DNA of 64,000 nt from Pseudovibrio exalbescens (GCF_028737195.1 NZ_JAQZAJ010000003.1:186001-250000); one strand, 5' to 3'; positions 39,526 through 48,347 are shown, counted from the first letter of the stretch. Program-made: numbers and translations. Notes: generated from the letters alone by a model not told the origin.

Positions 39526-41961
39526 ATGTCAAATTCCTCCAACTGGCCGGTGCCCGATGACTCTGGTGATGTGACCCCGGCGGGATCTCATCAACCACGA
39601 GCTGGCGGCATTGCTGCGCGCGCCATGGCAGCGCGGCAACCGGCACAGGCGGCGACCTATCTGGAGGGGTTGAACTCTGAGCAGCGCCGCGCTGTTGAAA
39701 CCATGGATGGTCCGGTGCTGGTGCTGGCCGGTGCAGGCACGGGCAAGACCCGCGTTCTGACAACGCGTATTGCTCATATTCTGGCAACGGGGCGGGCAAC
39801 GCCTGCGCAGATACTGGCGGTGACGTTCACCAACAAGGCAGCGCGGGAGATGAAGGACCGCATTGGCCGCTATGTGGGTGACAACGTGGAAGGCATGGCC
39901 TGGCTTGGCACGTTCCACGCCATCTGCGTGAAGATCCTGCGTCGTCATGCAGAACTTGTGGGTCTGAAGTCGTCATTCTCGATTTTGGATACGGACGACC
40001 AGTTGCGGCTGATCAAGCAGATCATTCAGGCCGAAGGCTTGGACGACAAGCGTTGGACTGCCAAGACCTTCGCCGGCATGATGGACAGCTGGAAGAACCG
40101 CGGTCTCACACCGGCGCAGGTGCCCGTTGGCGAAGCGCAGAGCTTTGGCAATGGCAAGGGGCGTCACCTTTATGAGACCTATCAGGAACGTCTGTCGATC
40201 CTGAATGCTTGTGACTTTGGCGATCTGCTGCTCCACTGCATCACAATCTTCCGCGATCATCCGGATGTGCTGAAGAGCTTCCAGAACCGCTTCCGCTACA
40301 TGATGGTGGACGAGTATCAAGACACCAACATTGCGCAGTACCTGTGGCTCCGTTTGCTGGCGCAGGGCAATCACAACGTCTGCTGTGTGGGCGACGATGA
40401 CCAGTCCATTTATGGCTGGCGCGGCGCTGAAGTGGACAACATCCTGCGTTTCGAGCATGACTTTCCCGGTGCGGCGGTGATCCGGCTGGAGCGGAACTAT
40501 CGCTCCACCAGCCACATTCTGGCGGCGGCTTCCCATCTGATCGCGCATAACAAGGGGCGTTTGGGCAAGACCCTGTTCACCGATGCCATGGACCCTGAGG
40601 CGGAACTGGTCTCGGTTGCGTCAGCCTGGGATTCTCAGGAGGAAGCGCGCGCCATTGGCGACGAGATCGAGACGTTGCAGACCAAGGGGCATCTTCTCAA
40701 CGAGATGGCGATCCTTGTGCGTGCGTCCTTCCAGATGCGCGAATTTGAAGATCGTTTCATCACTCTGGGCCTCAACTACCGCGTCATTGGCGGTCCGCGC
40801 TTTTATGAGCGCATGGAAATCCGCGATGCGCTGGCCTACTTCCGCTGTGTGATGCAGCCAACCGACGATCTCGCGTTCGAGCGTATTGTGAACACGCCCA
40901 AGCGCGGTCTGGGTGAAGCGTCCCTGAAGCTGGTTCATGAGTATGCCCGTGCAGAACGCATTCCGCTGATGCAAGCCGCATCCGAACTGATCCATACGGA
41001 GGAGCTGCGTCCAAAGGCGCGCAAGTCCCTTGCGGATCTTCTGGCGCAGTTTGATGGCTGGCGGCTGCAGCTGGACAGCATGAGCCATACGGAGCTTGCG
41101 GAAGTTATTCTGGATGAGAGCGGTTACACGGCCATGTGGCGCGCCGACCGTTCTGCGGAAGCGCCGGGACGTCTGGACAACCTGAAAGAACTCATCCGCT
41201 CCATGGAAGAGTTTGAGAGCATGGCAGGCTTCCTAGAGCATATCTCTCTGGTCATGGACCGAGAGGGTGAGAACGAGGAAGATGCGGTGTCCATCATGAC
41301 GCTGCATTCCGCCAAAGGGCTTGAGTTCGACACCGTGTTCCTTCCGGGCTGGGAGGAGGGCGTGTTCCCCAACCAGCGGGCGCTTGACGAAACCGGGCAG
41401 GCGGGTCTTGAGGAAGAGCGGCGTCTGGCCTATGTGGGCGTCACGCGTGGGCGGCAGCGGGTCAAGATCTGGTTTGCTTCCAATCGCCGCATTCATGGCT
41501 CCTGGCAGTCTTCCATTCCGTCCCGGTTCCTTGATGAACTGCCCCACGACAATGTTGAGGTTGTTGAGCAAGGCTCGACCTATGGCGGCTACGGCGCAGG
41601 TGGTGCGGGCGGCGGTTATGGCGCAAGCCGGTTTGATAACCACGATCCTTTTAAGAACACCTACTCCACGCCGGGGTGGCAGCGGGCCAAGCAAGCGCGT
41701 GCAGCAGGCACAGGTCTTGGCCGCACGCATGGCGGCACACAAACCCGCAGACAACAGCGCGCAGGCCCAAAGACCATTGAAGGAGAGCTTGTCGCCAAGT
41801 CTGTCAGTGACGGGGCTTCCGAGTTCTCAATTGGCGAGCGCATCTTCCATCTGAAGTTCGGCTATGGCCACATTTCCGCGGTTGAAGGTAACAAACTGAC
41901 CGTCGATTTTGAGAAGGCAGGGCGCAAGAAGGTGCTGGACGGCTTTGTCGAGCGGACCTGA
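39526..41961 (+). CDS. uvrD: UvrD/PcrA-type superfamily 1 DNA helicase
   Basis: ATP-driven 3'-5' DNA helicase of repair and replication restart. Start at ATG 39526, preceded by GAAAGAGA. A TTG five codons earlier is less likely. The 811-residue protein has a variable N-terminus of about 45 residues, Q-motif ATYLEGLNSEQRRAVETMDG, Walker A GAGTGKT at 69-75, TFTNKAAREMKDR, motif II VDEYQDTN, GDDDQSIYGWRGA, MTLHSAKGLEFDTVFLPGWE and VTRGRQR. The C-terminal stretch includes a Gly/Tyr-rich patch and a Tudor-like tail (ERIFHLKFGYGHISAVEGN) as seen in PcrA-type enzymes. Confidence 0.96.
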   Translation: MSNSSNWPVPDDSGDVTPAGSHQPRAGGIAARAMAARQPAQAATYLEGLNSEQRRAVETMDGPVLVLAGAGTGKTRVLTTRIAHILATGRATPAQILAVTFTNKAAREMKDRIGRYVGDNVEGMAWLGTFHAICVKILRRHAELVGLKSSFSILDTDDQLRLIKQIIQAEGLDDKRWTAKTFAGMMDSWKNRGLTPAQVPVGEAQSFGNGKGRHLYETYQERLSILNACDFGDLLLHCITIFRDHPDVLKSFQNRFRYMMVDEYQDTNIAQYLWLRLLAQGNHNVCCVGDDDQSIYGWRGAEVDNILRFEHDFPGAAVIRLERNYRSTSHILAAASHLIAHNKGRLGKTLFTDAMDPEAELVSVASAWDSQEEARAIGDEIETLQTKGHLLNEMAILVRASFQMREFEDRFITLGLNYRVIGGPRFYERMEIRDALAYFRCVMQPTDDLAFERIVNTPKRGLGEASLKLVHEYARAERIPLMQAASELIHTEELRPKARKSLADLLAQFDGWRLQLDSMSHTELAEVILDESGYTAMWRADRSAEAPGRLDNLKELIRSMEEFESMAGFLEHISLVMDREGENEEDAVSIMTLHSAKGLEFDTVFLPGWEEGVFPNQRALDETGQAGLEEERRLAYVGVTRGRQRVKIWFASNRRIHGSWQSSIPSRFLDELPHDNVEVVEQGSTYGGYGAGGAGGGYGASRFDNHDPFKNTYSTPGWQRAKQARAAGTGLGRTHGGTQTRRQQRAGPKTIEGELVAKSVSDGASEFSIGERIFHLKFGYGHISAVEGNKLTVDFEKAGRKKVLDGFVERT

Positions 41962-42067
41962 GCGCTGATCTGCTGGCCAAAACGCATGAAGCTGTGTGAG
42001 CGGACTGGCCTTTCTGCGCTGGTCCGTTTATAGCCATTTCCAACAGAACAAGTGATAGGAACGAAGA

Positions 42068-42970
42068 ATGGCAACGATCCGTGTGCGCATTCCGCGCCCT
42101 GAGGCGGAGGCGAAGGCCCTTTCTGAGAAACTGGAATTTCTTTTTGAGGACGAGGGCTTTCCGGTCGCCGTTTTTGAAAGCTCCAGCGATGGCAGAACGT
42201 GGACAGCTGAGGTGCTGGTACTCGACAGCACAGTTGAAGACGCCACCGCCTTGACCAAGGCGCAGATCGTGCCGCTGCTGCCAGAAGGCAAACTGCCGGA
42301 AGACGCTGAAGTGGTGGAACTGCCAGAGATCAACTGGGTGGCAAAGTCACTTGAAGGCCTGAAGCCAGTACGGGCAGGGCGCTTCGTGGTGCACGGCTCT
42401 CATGACAAGGATGCGGTTTCCACACACGATATCGGGCTGGAGATTGAAGCGGCGCTGGCGTTTGGTACAGGCCATCATGGCACGACAGCTGGGTGTCTGT
42501 TGGAGCTTCAGCGCTTGTTGAAGCGTCGCCGCTACGAACGCATGCTGGATCTGGGAACAGGCACAGGCGTGTTGGCCATCGGCCTTGCAAAGCTTACCAA
42601 TCAGGAAGTGCTTGCCACTGATATCGATCCGATTGCCACCAAAACCGCTCTGGAAAATGCCAAGTTGAATGGCGTTGCACCTTTGGTGAAAGGCTTCACT
42701 GCGGCTGGCGTGGATGATCGCCGCTTTGCTGAGTACGGGCCTTTTGATCTGGCTGTTGCGAACATTCTCGCCAAGCCACTTGTTCAGATGTCGGCGAAGT
42801 TCGCTCGCAACATGGCTGATCAGTCGACCTTGGTGCTATCCGGCCTGCGCGTTGAAGATGGGCCGCGTATCATCTCTGCTTACAGCCAGCAGGGCTTCCG
42901 CCTTGACCGCCGCGGTGAAATCGACGGATGGCTCACGCTGACACTCGTGCGCGGCAACTGGGCTCCATAA
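42068..42970 (+). CDS. prmA: Ribosomal protein L11 methyltransferase PrmA
   Basis: SAM-dependent enzyme that trimethylates ribosomal protein L11. The 300-residue protein has an N-terminal substrate-recognition domain of about 90 residues and a class I methyltransferase domain: FGTGHHGTTAGCLL, LDLGTGTGVLAIGLAKL, TDIDPIATKTALENA and FDLAVANILAKPLVQM, where the NILA motif is typical of the family. It is a stand-alone gene between uvrD and a strong terminator. Confidence 0.93.
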   Translation: MATIRVRIPRPEAEAKALSEKLEFLFEDEGFPVAVFESSSDGRTWTAEVLVLDSTVEDATALTKAQIVPLLPEGKLPEDAEVVELPEINWVAKSLEGLKPVRAGRFVVHGSHDKDAVSTHDIGLEIEAALAFGTGHHGTTAGCLLELQRLLKRRRYERMLDLGTGTGVLAIGLAKLTNQEVLATDIDPIATKTALENAKLNGVAPLVKGFTAAGVDDRRFAEYGPFDLAVANILAKPLVQMSAKFARNMADQSTLVLSGLRVEDGPRIISAYSQQGFRLDRRGEIDGWLTLTLVRGNWAP

Positions 42971-43001
42971 AAAGGCGCGACCAGTTTTCCAAGTTGTTGA
43001 A

Positions 43002-43026
43002 GGCGGGCTTCAGGCTCGCCTTTTTT
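43002..43026 (+). terminator. Intrinsic terminator after prmA
   Basis: GGCGGGC (43002-43008) pairs with GCTCGCC (43014-43020) with one wobble. Six T follow (43021-43026). It faces the terminator of the minus-strand small-RNA cluster 40 bases away. Confidence 0.88.
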
Positions 43027-43065
43027 GTTATGCGCAAGTACCGTTTTCGGGAGAATTTAGACAAT

Positions 43066-43133
43066 AAAAAACCCCTGCTTCCTGGGAGGAAGAGTTCGGA
43101 TGGGAGGAGCCGAACCCATGGAAGCAGGGGTTT
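43066..43133 (-). terminator. Terminal hairpin and intrinsic terminator of the minus-strand RNA cluster
   Basis: Read on the minus strand, CCCCTGCTTCC and GGAAGCAGGGG (plus 43120-43130 and 43072-43082) form an 11-bp outer stem. It encloses a hairpin (CCGAAC and GTTCGG at plus 43094-43115) and ends in a run of six T (plus 43071-43066). The T run fixes the transcribed strand. Two copies of the TCCTCCCA motif lie within this element. Confidence 0.85.
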
Positions 43134-43273
43134 GATAAGCACCGGATGCGTTGGGAGGAGCGTCATCCGGTTATTTAATATCGAATGAGTGGGAGGAATC
43201 ATTCGATATTGGTGCCTGGCAAGTGGGAGGACTTGCTTCAGCGTCCGACGAACGTATGGGAGGAGTTACGTTC
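43083..43273 (-). ncRNA. Small-RNA cluster with TCCTCCCA anti-Shine-Dalgarno loops (CcsR/cuckoo-like)
   Basis: On the minus strand the octamer TCCTCCCA occurs six times, at plus 43257-43264, 43224-43231, 43190-43197, 43152-43159, 43101-43108 and 43083-43090. Five lie in hairpin loops. Their stems are GAACGTA with TACGTTC (43250-43273), GCAAG with CTTGC (43219-43236), a perfect 12-bp stem (43177-43210), ACCGGATG with CATCCGGT (43141-43171) and GTTCGG with CCGAAC (43094-43115). The sixth is beside the last stem. This is the pattern of alphaproteobacterial CcsR or 'cuckoo' RNAs: CCUCCUCCC-like loops, several copies in tandem, cotranscribed after a small ORF, terminator on the same strand. Processing into separate RNAs is inferred. 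Confidence 0.82.
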
Positions 43274-43362
43274 GACGGGAAGATCGTCGTGCCTTTCGGC
43301 AAATTTTCTTGTTTTGCTGAGGTTTCGCTCAGCTGCAGCGAAGATTCGCTGCCCTATCAGGC

Positions 43363-43542
43363 TTACTTGTCGCCAGCTGGCTGGTACTGGTTCTGAAGTG
43401 CGATGTACACTTCTGCCATTTCCTTGGCCTGCTGTTCGCGAGCTTTCATCATGCGTTCTACGAAACGACGGAAGAAAGATGGCTTGTCTTCACGATCATA
43501 GGCGCCCAACTCAAACTGTCCGGTGGTGACAAAAACTACCAT
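43363..43542 (-). CDS. Small basic protein upstream of the sRNA cluster (possible DUF1127-like)
   Basis: 59-residue ORF starting at ATG 43542-43540 with AAGGAG seven bases upstream, a strong ribosome site. It begins MVVFVTTGQFELGAYDRED and continues into a likely helix, FFRRFVERMMKAREQQAKEM. Known CcsR clusters follow a small gene for a DUF1127 protein. This ORF has a similar N-terminal and helical layout but lacks the usual C-terminal DDxxLxDIGI-type motif, so the family is uncertain. A longer in-frame extension to 43674 has no site. Function unknown; it may matter mainly as the cluster's carrier message. Confidence 0.7.
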   Translation of the reverse strand: MVVFVTTGQFELGAYDREDKPSFFRRFVERMMKAREQQAKEMAEVYIALQNQYQPAGDK

Positions 43543-43844
43543 TTGGGGCTCCTTAATATCTCTCTCGTACGTGCTTGCTGCGTTGCAGCGTTCGTTTCTT
43601 ACAGCCTCTATATGGCCTATGGACGCCTCCGGAAAAAGTGTTAGTTTCGCATGTCGGTTATGCATTTGGTGCATGTCAAGCTGAAATATGTCAGCTAGGT
43701 GTCACAGAAATGCATGAAATGTTGCATTGCAATAAGCGCATGGGAGATATGCGTAATACTAATGGCTTTGGGGTTTCTATCTATAGTGTCGACGGCCAAC
43801 AGAAATAAGTTGAAGGCACTTGGGGGCGGGGATAGCTTGGCGCA
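43543..43844. other. Intergenic region between divergent small ORF and pepP
   Basis: About 300 bases with no convincing gene. It must hold the promoters of both flanking units. Several ATGCA-type repeats occur around 43660-43730. One promoter candidate for the minus strand is listed separately. No other element was recognised. Confidence 0.6.
43651..43680 (-). promoter_or_regulatory. Candidate heat-shock-type promoter for the small ORF and sRNA cluster
   Basis: On the minus strand CTTGAC (plus 43680-43675), 17 bases, then CCGACAT (43657-43651). The alphaproteobacterial RpoH pattern is CTTG...CYTATNT. The -35 fits and the -10 matches five of seven. RpoH control is known for CcsR clusters in Rhodobacter. 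Here it is only suggestive. Confidence 0.35.
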
Positions 43845-45662
43845 ATGTTCCAGAATTTCGACACAGTCAATGACAAAACCCGCGGACCAGCGCGTCTTGC
43901 TGCTCTGCGTGGTGAGCTGGCCTCACAAGGCTTGGATGGGTTTCTGATTCCACGGGAGGATGCGCATCAGGGCGAGTATGTTCCTGCATCTGACTGCCGG
44001 CTGGAATGGTTGACCGGTTTTTCCGGTTCGGCCGGTGTAGCCGCGGTTGTGGGCGACAGTGCGGCAATCTTTGTCGACGGTCGTTACACCATTCAGGTGC
44101 GCGAGCAGGTGGATCTCGACGTCTTCAAGTACCGGCATCTGCATGAACAGCCGTTGGTGGAGTGGCTCTCAGGTGTGCTGAAGCCCGGCATGAAGCTGGG
44201 CTACGATCCCATGCTGCATACGGTGGCGCAGGTGCGCAAGCTCACCGATGCCTGCCATGAAGCGGGTGCGCATCTGGTTGCTGTTCAGGACAATCCGGTT
44301 GATGTGGTGTGGCAGGATCGGCCTGCAGCGCCTTTGGGCGCAGTCAATCTTCATCCGCTTGAATATGCCGGCGAGCCAGCAGCGGACAAGATTTCGCGAA
44401 TTGGCAAGCTGATTTCCGACAAGAAGGCCGAGGCTGCGGTTCTCACTCAGCCAGATTCCATCGCATGGCTCTTCAACATTCGCGGTTCAGATGTGGAGCA
44501 CACCCCGCTGCCGCTGTCTTTCGCGGTTGTGCCTGCTGAGGGCAAGCCGGAACTCTTCATCGATGGCCGCAAGCTCTCCAACCAAGTGCGCGATGCTCTC
44601 TCTGAGCTTACTGAGATTTCGGAGCCTTCTGCGTTGATTCCAGCACTGGAAGTGCTCGGCGCGGCAAGAAAATCCGTTTTGGTGGACTGCTCCTTGGCCG
44701 GGCAGGCGCTCTACGACGCCATTGTCAGCAAGGGTGGCAGTGTTGTTGAGGGGGGCGAACCTGTCCTGCTTCCGAAGGCCATCAAGAACCTTGCGGAAAT
44801 CGAGGGCGCACGCAATGCGCACATTCGCGATGGTGTTGCCTATGCCAAGTTCCTGAGCTGGTTTGAAAAGACCGCCCCGCTTGGTGAGCTGACGGAAGTG
44901 TCCGCGGCGCAGAAGCTGGAAGAATTCCGCCGTGAAACCGGGCTTTTGAAGGACATTTCCTTCGACACCATTTCCGGAGTGGGTGAGCACGGTGCGATTT
45001 GTCACTACCGGGTCAGCTATGACAGCAATCTGCCGATCAAGCTGAACTCCATCTATCTGATTGATTCCGGCGCTCAGTACGAAGACGGAACAACAGACAT
45101 CACCCGCACGCTCGCCGTTGGTGCGGTGACTGAAGAGCAGTGCCGCAACTTCACTCTTGTGCTGAAGTCTCACATTGCTTTGGCAACGGCAAGGTTCCCT
45201 GTTGGTACCTGCGGCGCTCAGCTTGATACGTTGGCGCGCATTGAGCTGTGGAAGGCGGGGCTGGATTTTGATCATGGCACCGGCCACGGCGTGGGCTCTT
45301 ATCTGGGCGTACACGAAGGCCCAGCACGGATCGCCAAGAATAACAATCAGGTGAAGCTGGAGCCAGGTATGATCCTCTCCAACGAGCCGGGTTACTACAA
45401 GGACGGCGAGTATGGCATCCGCATCGAAAATCTAGAGCTGGTTACACCGGCACAGGATATCGATGGCGGGGATCGACCCATGCTTGGCTTCCAGTCTCTG
45501 ACCCTTGCGCCGATTGATCTTCGGCTTGTTGATCAGTCCTTGCTGACCAAGGCCGAGCTTCAGTGGCTCAACGCCTACCACCAGCGCGTGTTCGACACGC
45601 TGAACCCGCTGTTGGATGCAGAAACCAGCGCTTGGCTGAAGGAAGCTACCCGTCAGATTTGA
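43845..45662 (+). CDS. Aminopeptidase P family Xaa-Pro peptidase (M24B)
   Basis: Two-metal peptidase that releases an N-terminal residue before proline. The 605-residue protein has two creatinase-like N-terminal domains (RLAALRGELASQGLDGFLIP and a repeat near 195) and a pita-bread catalytic domain. Metal ligands are visible: IDSGAQYEDGTTDITRTL (two aspartates), GTGHGVGSYLGVHEGP (histidine), ILSNEPGYYK and GIRIENLELV (two glutamates). Length suits the larger cytosolic aminopeptidase P type rather than the short bacterial PepP. Confidence 0.95.
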   Translation: MFQNFDTVNDKTRGPARLAALRGELASQGLDGFLIPREDAHQGEYVPASDCRLEWLTGFSGSAGVAAVVGDSAAIFVDGRYTIQVREQVDLDVFKYRHLHEQPLVEWLSGVLKPGMKLGYDPMLHTVAQVRKLTDACHEAGAHLVAVQDNPVDVVWQDRPAAPLGAVNLHPLEYAGEPAADKISRIGKLISDKKAEAAVLTQPDSIAWLFNIRGSDVEHTPLPLSFAVVPAEGKPELFIDGRKLSNQVRDALSELTEISEPSALIPALEVLGAARKSVLVDCSLAGQALYDAIVSKGGSVVEGGEPVLLPKAIKNLAEIEGARNAHIRDGVAYAKFLSWFEKTAPLGELTEVSAAQKLEEFRRETGLLKDISFDTISGVGEHGAICHYRVSYDSNLPIKLNSIYLIDSGAQYEDGTTDITRTLAVGAVTEEQCRNFTLVLKSHIALATARFPVGTCGAQLDTLARIELWKAGLDFDHGTGHGVGSYLGVHEGPARIAKNNNQVKLEPGMILSNEPGYYKDGEYGIRIENLELVTPAQDIDGGDRPMLGFQSLTLAPIDLRLVDQSLLTKAELQWLNAYHQRVFDTLNPLLDAETSAWLKEATRQI

Positions 45663-45745
45663 CGGGACAGAGCCTCCAAGATTTACGGTCTTTTTACGAG
45701 CACACTTTTCACTTAGCCTACCTATGATTGGTGGGAGGTGTGCTC

Positions 45746-46780
45746 GTGAAGGCCCTTGATCTATTCCGATATCCGCTGTGGCTGGCAGACCTTCTGGCTG
45801 GCGGAAAGTCTTTCAAAAACAATGGTATCATCGGCAGTGAGTGGCTCAATCAACGGGGGCTGCATGTCAAGCGCATGGCCTTTGCCGAGCGTATGGCGGA
45901 CCTGCGCCGAGCGCGACTCAACCGCTTTCTGGATGCAGAGGATCGGGAGTTTTTCGCCACAAACGGATACGTGCTGAAACACAATGCGCTGCCAACACTG
46001 ACCTTCAAGCGCCTTTTGGAAGAGCTGGAGACAACCACTTTCAGGGCTTGGGAGATGAAGCAGGGTGGTACGGTCACCCGCTTCACACCGCTTCCTCCCA
46101 AAGTGCTTGCGGGCCTTCCTGCTTTGAGTGACGCTGTGAACCTGCCTGCTTTTCAGGGTGGCTTACGCTACTGCGCCAGTGTTGACGGAGACCCCATCGT
46201 GTTCATGCACACGGTGTTGACCGATCCAGCGGACGACAAACGGGATCCCCAGACCTTCTTTCATTCCGACACATTCCAGCCCACGGCCAAGGCTTGGCTG
46301 TTCTTAAAGGACGTGGAGCCGGAGGACGGGCCGTTCAATTACGTGCCGGGATCGCATCGCCTTACACGGGCGCGGCGGGACTGGGAGTTTCGTCAGAGCC
46401 TAAGCGCTGCCAAACACAAGAATGGGCATCATGCGGCCGGATCTTTCCGCATCACTGAGGCCGACCTTGAGGAGATGGGGCTGCCTGCCCCCATAGCGAT
46501 GAACGTTCCGGCCAACACGCTGGTGGTTGCTGACACGCACGGGTTTCATGCCCGTGGCCGCAGTTCCCGTCCGGCGCTCAGGCTTGGGCTCTATGGCTCT
46601 TTGCGCAAGTCGGCCTTCATGCCCTTTAGCCCGCCGGACCCTTTGTTGCTTCCGGGCCTTCGCGGGCGTCAGGCGGAATTCTATGTCGCTCTGCAGAGCA
46701 TGAGCGCCAAGATGAAGGGCAAGAAGCCTGCCTTGATCGATGTGGGGGAACTCAAGGTCACGGCCCCCGCCGTTCGGTGA
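45746..46780 (+). CDS. Phytanoyl-CoA dioxygenase (PhyH) family protein
   Basis: Fe(II)/2-oxoglutarate-dependent oxygenase-like protein. The start is GTG 45746, seven bases after GGGAGG (45733-45738). Only TTG offers an upstream alternative. The 344-residue product has an HxD iron motif in FHSDTFQPTAKAWLFL at about residue 173, then VEPEDGPFNYVPGSHRLT, the typical loop of the family, a distal histidine in ADTHGFHARG and an arginine in RPALRLGLYGSLR. The N-terminal 100 residues are not characteristic. Substrate unknown. It is convergent with azlD. Confidence 0.87.
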   Translation: MKALDLFRYPLWLADLLAGGKSFKNNGIIGSEWLNQRGLHVKRMAFAERMADLRRARLNRFLDAEDREFFATNGYVLKHNALPTLTFKRLLEELETTTFRAWEMKQGGTVTRFTPLPPKVLAGLPALSDAVNLPAFQGGLRYCASVDGDPIVFMHTVLTDPADDKRDPQTFFHSDTFQPTAKAWLFLKDVEPEDGPFNYVPGSHRLTRARRDWEFRQSLSAAKHKNGHHAAGSFRITEADLEEMGLPAPIAMNVPANTLVVADTHGFHARGRSSRPALRLGLYGSLRKSAFMPFSPPDPLLLPGLRGRQAEFYVALQSMSAKMKGKKPALIDVGELKVTAPAVR

Positions 46781-46803
46781 GGGTGGGCGGCGCTTGGGGT
46801 GTG

Positions 46804-47118
46804 CTAGATAACTTGGCGGAGGAAGGCGACACAGATCACGCCAACGCAGATGGAAGGCAGAAGCGGCGCACGCATGGCCACGACAGCTGTAAGAGCAGCG
46901 GAGATGGTTTCGGCGGGCCCAGTCATGAACGCAACAGGTGCTATGATGGACATGAAGATGGCCGGAGGTACGGCTTTTAGCGCTTCTTCCATGCGTCCGC
47001 TCAAGGTGACATAGCGCAGAACGTAGACACCGGCGATGCGGGTTACGTAGGTCGACAGTCCCATCAGGAAGATGGTCCAGAGGGACATCACGTCGGTTGC
47101 AAACAGCTCCTCCATCAT
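46804..47118 (-). CDS. azlD: AzlD family small membrane subunit (branched-chain amino acid export)
   Basis: 104-residue protein with three to four helices (TIFLMGLSTYVTRIAGVYVL, PPAIFMSIIAPVAFM, and a C-terminal pair). It matches the AzlD half of the AzlCD exporter, where it partners the larger AzlC. Its start overlaps the azlC stop by four bases, and both are read on the minus strand. Confidence 0.9.
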   Translation of the reverse strand: MMEELFATDVMSLWTIFLMGLSTYVTRIAGVYVLRYVTLSGRMEEALKAVPPAIFMSIIAPVAFMTGPAETISAALTAVVAMRAPLLPSICVGVICVAFLRQVI

Positions 47119-47864
47119 GATAGGCCCTCTGGTGTCCTGCGATTTTCCACGTTGTCAGGCCGGGCCAGCAAGGCTGCGGTGGCCATTCCTGCCGCCGCGC
47201 CAGCCATGATGTACCATGCGCCGGGGATGGTGGCGTGTACCAGAGCCGCGGTGAGGCCGCTTGCGGCAAGAACCGCGCCGGTGTGGATGCCGTTCCAGAA
47301 GCTCATCACGAGACAGATGAACAGGGCTGTAAACGCAAAGTCGAGGCCGATAGAGGCCGGGTCGGTGAATGCGGAGCCCAAGAACGCGCCCACAAAACTG
47401 CTGAGCACCCACATGAGATAGAACGGCACCACCAGTCCCATGTAGAAGGAAAAGGTGAGACCGTGTTTGAGGGCGCGCTTTTCGGAAAGGGCCCAAACTT
47501 CGTCCGCGAGAAAGAAAAACGCCACGAAGCGCTGGGGGGCACTGAATTGGGCCGTGTTCGGAGTGAGTGACGTACTCATGAGCACATGGCGCAAGTTGAC
47601 GAGAAGAGTCGACAAAGCGATGGTCAGCCAAGGGAGCGGCTCTGCCCACATGTCCAGCGCCACAAACTGAGAGCCGCCAGCAAACACCAGTGCGCTTTGC
47701 AGCATGATCTCGAAAGGCGACAGGCCTTTCTGCGCTGCCAAGGTGCCAAACAGCACGCCAATGGGACCGGCCACCAGCAGCAGCGGGGCGATGGTCTTCA
47801 TACCTGCAAGGTAGTCGTCACGGGCTGGGCTTGACGGCTTGGCAATGGCGGTAGTGTCAGTCAT
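47115..47864 (-). CDS. azlC: AzlC family permease (branched-chain amino acid export)
   Basis: Large subunit of an AzlCD-type exporter. 249 residues with about six to seven helices. The N-terminal segment LLLVAGPIGVLFGTLAAQKG, QSALVFAGGSQFVALDMW and LVNLRHVLMSTSLTP carry the family features. The true substrate could be another small amino acid. No ligand evidence is visible. It is transcribed away from the clcA gene. Confidence 0.92.
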   Translation of the reverse strand: MTDTTAIAKPSSPARDDYLAGMKTIAPLLLVAGPIGVLFGTLAAQKGLSPFEIMLQSALVFAGGSQFVALDMWAEPLPWLTIALSTLLVNLRHVLMSTSLTPNTAQFSAPQRFVAFFFLADEVWALSEKRALKHGLTFSFYMGLVVPFYLMWVLSSFVGAFLGSAFTDPASIGLDFAFTALFICLVMSFWNGIHTGAVLAASGLTAALVHATIPGAWYIMAGAAAGMATAALLARPDNVENRRTPEGLS

Positions 47865-48347
47865 TGGAACTGGCTCGATTTATCTCTCTCGGCTATTCCC
47901 TTAACTGAAAGAACGGGTGGTTCAAAGGCGTGAACCTATTCTTTTTTCAGATGGTTTTATGATAAAATGTGATTGCTTCCGCATTGTTTCTGCAGAAACT
48001 ACTCGGCGTGAAATGATATTTCACTGATACCTTTACGTGACACACATTTGCCGCTGCTTTTTTGAAGCAAAGCAAACACTAAACAATCTGTGAATGCTTG
48101 CCGGTTGCTTGGCCTTGAGGCAGTGGACCAAGCACGTAAGTACGTAGATGTCCTGCAGTCAATGTACTGTAGGTAATAAAAATACCGATATTTCCCCTTG
48201 ATTTTCTTTGGTGATGGGTTCAGGACAACCTTGTCAAGCCAAGTTCGGAGCGCGTTCATTTGCCTTACGCTTTCATGCGTTCAAGGCCTGCCTTGCGTTG
48301 TCTGCTCCGCCCTAAAACCGAACAAGAAAAGCGGATTAAGGGACAAA
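47865..48347. other. Intergenic region between divergent azlC and clcA
   Basis: About 480 bases, AT-rich, holding promoters for both directions. A palindrome GTGAAAT-GAT-ATTTCAC at 48008-48024 could be an operator. AAGGGA before the clcA ATG is its ribosome site. No gene was found: the open frames here are chance frames, including one extending clcA upstream. Confidence 0.55.

Noticed and set aside
43083-43264. Plus-strand reading of the repeats as TGGGAGGA loops, like a CsrB/RsmZ-type GGA decoy RNA
   Set aside because: GGA motifs in loops would fit CsrA binding, but the run of T after the terminal hairpin is on the minus strand, the upstream ORF is on the minus strand, and the plus strand carries the prmA terminator just before. 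The anti-Shine-Dalgarno reading explains more.
48198-48347. 50-residue N-terminal extension of clcA
   Set aside because: AAGGGA precedes ATG 48348, and the extension holds no membrane or targeting feature expected of ClC proteins.
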